This document shows positions 59,071-64,000 of a stretch of 64,000 nt of DNA, in pieces; the first letter of the stretch is position 1; every line of letters starts with the position of its first letter. The notes under the pieces are model-generated. The model saw only the letters and a program-made list of their open reading frames with translations. It was not told where the DNA came from and made no database searches. Source of the stretch: Comamonadaceae bacterium PBBC1 (GTDB taxonomy: Bacteria > Pseudomonadota > Gammaproteobacteria > Burkholderiales > Burkholderiaceae_C); contig NKIP01000007.1 in the NCBI GenBank assembly GCA_002256145.1, forward strand, positions 62,001 to 126,000, written 5' to 3'. The position numbers were made by a program, and so were the translations under genes.

Positions 59071-59856
59071 TTGAAATCCCATTTGAATTTGTCCGAATTC
59101 TGGCGAAGCTTCACCACCTTGAGCGGCGACGTGCGCGAAGGTTTTGTAGAAATCACACGGCACAGCCTGGCCCTGCTGGGCATGGCTGTGGTGGCTGTGG
59201 CCTTGACTTTTTTTGCCCGCCCCGGTTTGCAGGTCTATGCCAGTGAAACCTTGATGAGTTGGCTCGAAATGCGCCAAGCTGAGACGCTGGACATCGACAT
59301 CTTGCTCGAAGGCGCATCACGTTCGACCGCAACGAGTGTGAAAAGTCTGCCCAAAGACCAAATGGCGGTGACCCAATGGCTCAGCCGCAAGTACAAAGTG
59401 TCGCCCGAACCCGTCGGCGCACTGGTGTCAGAGGCCTGGTCGGTGGGTGAGCGCAGCCAAATCGCACCGACTTTGATTTTGGCGGTGATGGCCATTGAGT
59501 CACGCTTTAATCCCTTTGCTTCGGGTTCACAAGGTGGCATGGGATTGATGCAGATCGAGCCCAATGCCCACAGTCAGGCCTTGACGCCCTTTGGGGGCCG
59601 ATTGGCCGCGTTCGATCCTTTGACGAATTTGCGGGTGGGCACGCGCCACTTGCAGTTTTTGATTCAACAATCGAGCACCGTTGAAGATGCGCTGCGGCTT
59701 TATGCCGCCGACTCAGGACAAGCCAGGGACGAGACCTACATTGACCGCGTCTTGAGCGAACAAAAACAGCTGGACAAAATCACGCAAGGATTCAAAACAG
59801 CTGGGGTTGCGCCATCGCACTCTGGCGGGACAAAAACCACTCAATTTCCGCTTTGA
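59071..59856 (+). CDS. Lytic transglycosylase-like (SLT domain) membrane protein
   Basis: About 261 residues. An N-terminal membrane anchor at about residues 32-52 (LALLGMAVVAVALTFFA) precedes a periplasmic part ending in an SLT domain: LILAVMAIESRFNPFASGSQGGMGLMQIEP, with the catalytic Glu in IESRFNP, then FDPLTNLRVGTRHLQFL. It would cleave peptidoglycan glycan strands. TTG 59071 has AGGAG five bases upstream and is preferred; ATG 59041 in the same frame lacks a ribosome-binding site. Confidence 0.87.
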   Translation: MKSHLNLSEFWRSFTTLSGDVREGFVEITRHSLALLGMAVVAVALTFFARPGLQVYASETLMSWLEMRQAETLDIDILLEGASRSTATSVKSLPKDQMAVTQWLSRKYKVSPEPVGALVSEAWSVGERSQIAPTLILAVMAIESRFNPFASGSQGGMGLMQIEPNAHSQALTPFGGRLAAFDPLTNLRVGTRHLQFLIQQSSTVEDALRLYAADSGQARDETYIDRVLSEQKQLDKITQGFKTAGVAPSHSGGTKTTQFPL

Positions 59857-59865
59857 TCTCGGGCA

Positions 59866-59898
59866 TTGACAAGGGCCCGAAAACCCTCGGCTACACTA
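59866..59898 (+). promoter_or_regulatory. Possible promoter before the ZTP riboswitch
   Basis: TTGACA (59866-59871) and TACACT (59893-59898) lie just before the riboswitch, but the 21-base spacer is longer than normal. The GCTACACT -10 alone is well placed. Low certainty. Confidence 0.3.
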
Positions 59899-59899
59899 G

Positions 59900-60064
59900 A
59901 CGGGTGCGCAACTGGCGATAGGGGCGGCGTTATGGCTCTCACAAAGCCAGCGACTGCTCTGACGTGGATTGTGGTGGATGCTCCACCCTGAACCACTGGG
60001 AAGCGTGCAACCGGCTGTCGCTTTTTGTCGTGCCCAGCCGGTATCAGCCGTTCGCCTGGGCAGC
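59900..60064 (+). ncRNA. ZTP (pfl motif) riboswitch upstream of glyA
   Basis: The 5' core GGGTGCGCAACTGGCG (59903-59918) and the GGATG...GGGAAGCG stretch (about 59977-60005) match the pfl-motif first domain. The highly conserved 3' core GCCGTTCGCCTGGGCAG (60048-60064) closes it. The pfl RNA senses ZTP/ZMP, which build up when 10-formyl-tetrahydrofolate is short, and typically turns on one-carbon and purine genes; glyA is a classic target. A variable linker separates the two conserved parts. No intrinsic terminator is obvious downstream, so control may be at translation. Confidence 0.85.
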
Positions 60065-60126
60065 CCTTGTCAAAAACAACCCCATCTTCGTTTTTATTCA
60101 AGGTCACTTCCATCCAAAGGACTGCC

Positions 60127-61371
60127 ATGTACCACCGCAACATTCTGATTGAACAAACCGACCCCGAGCTGTTCGCTGCCATCCAGGCCGAAAACGCTCG
60201 CCAAGAACACCACATCGAGCTGATCGCCAGCGAAAACTACGCCTCGCCCGCCGTCATGGCCGCACAAGGCAGTCAGTTGACCAACAAATACGCCGAAGGT
60301 TATCCGGGCAAGCGTTATTACGGCGGTTGCGAGCATGTGGACGTGGCCGAACAATTGGCCATTGACCGCATCAAGCAAATTTTTGGCGCTGAAGCCGCCA
60401 ACGTGCAGCCGCATTGTGGTGCCTCGGCCAACGAAGCCGTGTTTCTGGCTTTCTTGAAGCCCGGCGACACCATCATGGGCATGAGCTTGGCCGAAGGCGG
60501 TCACCTGACCCACGGCATGCCGCTCAACATTTCCGGTAAGTGGTTCAACGTGGTGTCTTACGGCCTGAACGCGCAAGAAGCCATCGACTACGAGGCCATG
60601 GAAGCCAAAGCCCGTGAAACCCGACCCAAGCTGATCATTGCCGGTGCTTCGGCCTACTCGCTGCACATCGACTTTGAGCGCTTTGCCAAAATTGCCAAAG
60701 AAGTTGGCGCGATCTTCATGGTCGACATGGCCCACTATGCGGGCTTGATCGCTGCGGGCCAATACCCCAACCCCGTGCCCCACGCCGACGTGGTCACTTC
60801 GACCACCCACAAGAGCTTGCGCGGCCCCCGTGGCGGCATCATCTTGATGAAGGCCGAGCACGAAAAAGCCATCAACAGCGCCATCTTTCCCGGCCTGCAA
60901 GGCGGCCCGCTCATGCATGTCATCGCAGCCAAAGCGGTGGCCTTCAAAGAGGCTCTGGCACCTGAGTTCAAGGCCTACCAAGCCCAAGTGGTCAAAAACG
61001 CGCAGATCATTGCCGAGACACTGACCGCTCGCGGCCTGCGCATCGTCAGCGGCGGCACCCAAAGCCATGTCATGTTGGTGGACCTGCGTGCCAAAGGGAT
61101 CACCGGCAAAGTTGCAGAAGCCGCATTGGGCAACGCCCACATGACCATCAACAAGAACGCCATTCCGAACGACCCAGAAAAGCCGTTCGTGACCAGCGGC
61201 GTGCGCATCGGCACCCCTGCCATGACCACCCGCGGCTTCAAGGACGAAGAAGCCCGCGCCACGGCCCACCTGATTGCGGATGTGCTGGACAACCCGCTGG
61301 ACGAAGCCAATTTGGCCGCCGTGCGTGCCAAGGTGCATGCGCTGACCAGCCGTTTCCCCGTTTACGGCTGA
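60127..61371 (+). CDS. glyA: Serine hydroxymethyltransferase
   Basis: Interconverts serine and glycine, charging tetrahydrofolate with a methylene group. 414 residues. It has [41 protein letters not shown] and the PLP-lysine in [18 protein letters not shown] 60127 ([13 protein letters not shown]) is the standard start; the frame is open further upstream into the riboswitch region. Regulated by the upstream ZTP riboswitch. Confidence 0.97.
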   Translation: MYHRNILIEQTDPELFAAIQAENARQEHHIELIASENYASPAVMAAQGSQLTNKYAEGYPGKRYYGGCEHVDVAEQLAIDRIKQIFGAEAANVQPHCGASANEAVFLAFLKPGDTIMGMSLAEGGHLTHGMPLNISGKWFNVVSYGLNAQEAIDYEAMEAKARETRPKLIIAGASAYSLHIDFERFAKIAKEVGAIFMVDMAHYAGLIAAGQYPNPVPHADVVTSTTHKSLRGPRGGIILMKAEHEKAINSAIFPGLQGGPLMHVIAAKAVAFKEALAPEFKAYQAQVVKNAQIIAETLTARGLRIVSGGTQSHVMLVDLRAKGITGKVAEAALGNAHMTINKNAIPNDPEKPFVTSGVRIGTPAMTTRGFKDEEARATAHLIADVLDNPLDEANLAAVRAKVHALTSRFPVYG

Positions 61372-61383
61372 TCGGTCCACACG

Positions 61384-61830
61384 ATGAAATGCCCGTTTTG
61401 CGGTCACCTCGAAACGCAAGTGGTCGAGACCCGTTTGGCCGAGGACGGGGATTTCATTCGGCGGCGTCGCCAATGTGGGGCGTGTGAAAAGCGCTTCACC
61501 ACCTACGAAAAGCCCGAAGTCAACTTTCCGGCCATCGTCAAAAAAGACGGTCGGCGCATCGATTACCAGCGAGAAAAACTGCGCGGCAGCCTCAACTTGG
61601 CTCTGCGCAAAAGGCCCGTCAGCATCGAACAACTCGATGCGGCCATGGAGCGGATCGAGGAAAAACTGCTCAACTTGGGCACACGCGAAGTGGCTTCACA
61701 CCGCATTGGTGAATGGGTCATGCGTGAATTGCAAAAACTCGACAAAGTCGCCTATGTGCGCTTTGCCAGCGTTTACCGCAATTTTGAAGACATTGACGAC
61801 TTCAAAACCTTGGTTGACGAAGTCCGCTAA
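61384..61830 (+). CDS. nrdR: Transcriptional repressor NrdR
   Basis: 148 residues. The N-terminal zinc ribbon ([17 protein letters not shown] with [11 protein letters not shown]) is followed by an ATP-cone domain ([18 protein letters not shown]) ending near [17 protein letters not shown]. It represses ribonucleotide reductase genes in response to dATP/ATP. It starts 12 bases after glyA, a conserved pairing. Confidence 0.97.
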   Translation: MKCPFCGHLETQVVETRLAEDGDFIRRRRQCGACEKRFTTYEKPEVNFPAIVKKDGRRIDYQREKLRGSLNLALRKRPVSIEQLDAAMERIEEKLLNLGTREVASHRIGEWVMRELQKLDKVAYVRFASVYRNFEDIDDFKTLVDEVR

Positions 61831-61869
61831 AGTTTTTGCTCAAGGGCATGCCGGCCCCTGAAAGAGGCG

Positions 61870-62463
61870 TCAATCGCAGTCCTTGGCCGGTATTTTTTCC
61901 AACTTGGGGCGTCCAACGGCATTGCTGACCACTTGCCAGCCGTGTGGCAAATTTGCCGAACAAAAGCGCCAGGTGCCCGCCATGAAGGCCCCGCTGAGGC
62001 TCACGCTTCTTCCCTCACTGCCATAAGAAAAATAAGACTTGACGGTATTGGTGACCGTCAATTGAAAACCCTCGGGCATGGCATCTTGACGCTCGACGAT
62101 CACCTCTCCCGGATCTCTGCGGGCGCTGTTGTTGCTGTCCACAAACACCAGCCAGCCTTGCTGCCAAAGCCCCTCAGGATCACATGAATCGCCATGGGGC
62201 GCAGCGCTTGCGCACACGGTCACCCTTTGCTGGCGATGCAGCGCTTCCGAGCGAGCCAACACCAAGCTGCTCAAAAAGGCCTCGGCCCGTGCTTGTAGCC
62301 GATGCTGTTGCCGCAATTCCGACAAAGTCGGCACAGCGATGGCCATCAACACACCCACCAGCGCCAGCACCACCAAGGCCTCCAGCAAACTGAAGCCCCA
62401 CAACGTTTGCGCACAGCGCGGGTTACGGGGCCATGGGCGGGGTGGCAGCGTTTGGCGATGCAT
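61870..62463 (-). CDS. fimT: FimT/GspH-type minor pseudopilin
   Basis: 197 residues. The type IV prepilin leader is long and basic, with the cleavage site in WG-FSLLEALVVLALVGVLM (Gly before Phe, Glu at +5), followed by a GspH/FimT domain with Cys residues (TVCASAAPHGDSCDPEG, WRFCSANLPHG, AKDCD). It is processed by PilD and forms part of the pilus tip/initiation complex. Divergent from the pilE-like cluster. Symbol given by family type. Confidence 0.85.
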   Translation of the reverse strand: MHRQTLPPRPWPRNPRCAQTLWGFSLLEALVVLALVGVLMAIAVPTLSELRQQHRLQARAEAFLSSLVLARSEALHRQQRVTVCASAAPHGDSCDPEGLWQQGWLVFVDSNNSARRDPGEVIVERQDAMPEGFQLTVTNTVKSYFSYGSEGRSVSLSGAFMAGTWRFCSANLPHGWQVVSNAVGRPKLEKIPAKDCD

Positions 62464-62579
62464 GGCTCATCCTCCTGGGTTCATGTGTGCGCAACGTGCC
62501 CACAAGCAGGCCCTCATCTTGAACTGTACAAAATGAATACACAAGACCACAATCAAAACCAAATCAAGGGAGTCATGCC

Positions 62580-63047
62580 ATGCACCTTTTGGGTCACCAT
62601 CCCCCAGACAAGACCACCGCCCATTTTCGGAATCGGGGATTCACGCTGACCGAGCTGCTGATCAGCTTGGCGCTGATGGCCGTTCTGGCGGCCTTGGCCC
62701 TGCCGGCTTACCAGCAACAGCAACGCCAGACCCGACGCATTGACGGTCAAGCCGCTTTGCTGCAATTGCAAATGGACCAAATCCGCTGGCGCAGTGCCCA
62801 TGACCAGCATGCCGATGCCCTGAGCACTTTGGGCTGGACCACCGACCGATCCAGCCAAGCCCATTACCAACTGCGCATCACATTGGCCGATGCCGACGGC
62901 TTCACCTTAGAGGCCACCCCCTTGGGGGCCCAATCGGCCGACGTCCAGTGCGCGCCCTTGCGGTTGACGTGGCAAGAACCCGCCAACGCTTTGCTCAGCG
63001 CGGGCCCTCACTTGAGCGGTGACCCCGACCGTTGCTGGAAAAAATGA
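62580..63047 (+). CDS. pilE: PilE-like minor pilin
   Basis: 155 residues. Prepilin site RNRG-FTLTELLISLALMAVLAALALPAYQQQ, with Glu at position 5 of the mature pilin, then a short globular domain with a C-terminal Cys pair (DVQCAPLRL and DPDRCWKK). Length and layout fit PilE-type minor pilins. ATGA overlap with the next gene. Confidence 0.85.
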   Translation: MHLLGHHPPDKTTAHFRNRGFTLTELLISLALMAVLAALALPAYQQQQRQTRRIDGQAALLQLQMDQIRWRSAHDQHADALSTLGWTTDRSSQAHYQLRITLADADGFTLEATPLGAQSADVQCAPLRLTWQEPANALLSAGPHLSGDPDRCWKK

Positions 63048-63676
63048 ACACCAACCGCCACCGCCTTCAAAAAGGTGAGACCTTGACCGGGCTGCTGGTG
63101 GGCCTTGCGCTGGGCATGGTGGTGCTGGCCGCAGGCAGCACCATGCTGACCAGTCAATTGCGTGGTCACCGCCAGGCACTGCATGACACCCACCTGCACC
63201 ATGATCTGCGTTCGGCCATGGACTGGATGGCCAAAGAATTGCGCCAAGCGCAGTACTCGGCCAAAGCCTGGGAAACACGCAGCCCAACCCTGTGTCTGGA
63301 CGATTTCTGTCAAGACGCACAAGATTTCAGCCTGAGCGACGAGACTCTGGCCTTCAGTTATGACCGCAACCACAACGGGCAGCGCGAGAATGACGAATGC
63401 ATGGGTTTTCGGCTCTCGTCGCAAACCCTCCAAATCAAACGTTCATGCCAGGATGCGGGCGATTGGCAAGCCATCACCGACACCAGCAGCCTGAAAGTCA
63501 GCGCACTGCAGTGGACACTCCATTGCTCAGCTGCACAAGGTTGGCTGCGCCGCTCGGTGCAGATGACGCTGAGCGCTGCATGGCCACAGGACCCCGGTCG
63601 CACCATGAGCCTCACTCAAACCGTGCGCTTGCAAAACGATTTGCCCGCCAGCGTCCAATCGAAGTTTTGCCCATGA
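63044..63676 (+). CDS. pilW: PilW-like pilus assembly protein
   Basis: About 210 residues. The prepilin-like N-terminus KGETLTGLLVGLALGMVVLAAGS is unusual: the residues around the cleavage site are GE-TLTG rather than G-FTL(I/L)E, so processing is uncertain. The globular part has AMDWMAKELRQAQYSA and several Cys (CLDDFCQD, DECMGF, SCQDAGDW). ATG 63044 is the start; an in-frame TTG at 63032 was rejected. Confidence 0.78.
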   Translation: MNTNRHRLQKGETLTGLLVGLALGMVVLAAGSTMLTSQLRGHRQALHDTHLHHDLRSAMDWMAKELRQAQYSAKAWETRSPTLCLDDFCQDAQDFSLSDETLAFSYDRNHNGQRENDECMGFRLSSQTLQIKRSCQDAGDWQAITDTSSLKVSALQWTLHCSAAQGWLRRSVQMTLSAAWPQDPGRTMSLTQTVRLQNDLPASVQSKFCP

Positions 63677-64000
63677 CGCGCTCCCCTGCCCTCGGCCCGC
63701 AGACGGGTGCCATCACTTTGCTGATGGCCATGACCTTGGTGATGCTGGCCAGCCTGGCCAGTTTTTACAGCGCCCGCAGTGCCCAAATGGACCAGCTGGC
63801 CACTTTCAACCACGCCCGAAGCCACCAAGCCCGATGGGCCGCCACGGCCGCTTTGGCGGGAGCACAAGCTTTGTTGTTGGACACAAACACCCCGTTAGAC
63901 AGCCTTTTGCAGGCTTTGACCCCCTGCCCCGAAGGGGTCACCGGGCCCCAGTGGCAGTGCATTCGGCTCACGCCCGAACAACACCCTGCCATACCGCAGG
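63673..64000 (+). CDS. pilX: PilX-like pilus assembly protein, cut by window end
   Basis: The N-terminal 109 codons start MTRSPALGPQTGAITLLMAM, with a hydrophobic helix (LLMAMTLVMLASLASFYSA) and then a polar part (QARWAATAALAGAQALLL) typical of PilX N-termini. The stop lies outside the window. ATGA overlap with the pilW-like gene supports an operon. Confidence 0.75.
   Translation, partial: MTRSPALGPQTGAITLLMAMTLVMLASLASFYSARSAQMDQLATFNHARSHQARWAATAALAGAQALLLDTNTPLDSLLQALTPCPEGVTGPQWQCIRLTPEQHPAIPQ

Noticed and set aside
60094..61632. 512-codon minus-strand frame opposite glyA and nrdR
   Set aside because: Antisense of two highly conserved genes.

Overview
The window is GC-rich and almost fully coding. 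It looks like a chromosomal segment of a betaproteobacterium, most likely Burkholderiales/Comamonadaceae. The support is a PHA-synthesis repressor (PhaR), the ribE-ribB(X)-ribH-nusB order running into ybgC-tolQRA, a ZTP riboswitch before glyA, glyA-nrdR, and a type IV minor-pilin cluster. No insertion sequence, prophage, CRISPR array or plasmid function is visible. Identifications rest on reading motifs and family architecture; no database search was run.

Layout. 1-1188 is the N-terminal part of RNase R (minus), cut by the window edge. It is divergent from tRNA-Leu(CAG), which is followed by a rho-independent terminator. PhaR and RimO share the minus strand (1570-3645). A long plus-strand operon runs 3841-10383: ribE, ribB(X), ribH, nusB, a class I aminotransferase, ybgC, tolQ, tolR, tolA. 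Most junctions overlap by a few bases, which suggests translational coupling. A small secreted protein of unknown function, dnaE (minus) and a DUF599-type membrane protein (minus) follow.

The accessory core is 15.6-49.7 kb. Four plus-strand genes (15863-24331), each overlapping the next by ATGA, encode a GT4-type glycosyltransferase with an unassigned C-terminal half, a StrF-like glycosyltransferase, a second GT4-type enzyme, and a 1427-residue protein carrying two complete TPR + GT41 (O-GlcNAc-transferase/SPINDLY-like) modules. Facing it on the minus strand is one 23.5-kb gene (24597-48110) for a 7837-residue BapA-like, type I-secretion-style adhesin. It has an N-terminal prefix, dozens of Ig-like modules, four ~2.38-kb super-repeats, about 18 modules with a single conserved Cys in a L-x-C-D-S-G motif, an RTX calcium-binding block and a C-terminal secretion-type tail. 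Divergent from it is a trypsin-like lipoprotein whose frame is broken by an in-frame TAG. My inference is that these genes form one surface-adhesin biogenesis, glycosylation and perhaps processing locus. The type I transporter is not in the window.

The right part is housekeeping. It holds a flavodoxin/WrbA-like protein and a pirin (minus) divergent from a LysR regulator; then an FAD oxidoreductase, gluQ, trmB and an RluA-type pseudouridine synthase (plus); a large DUF349 protein (minus); a lytic transglycosylase-like protein; ZTP riboswitch-glyA-nrdR; and a minor-pilin cluster with a divergent fimT-like gene, then pilE-, pilW- and pilX-like genes, the last cut by the window end.
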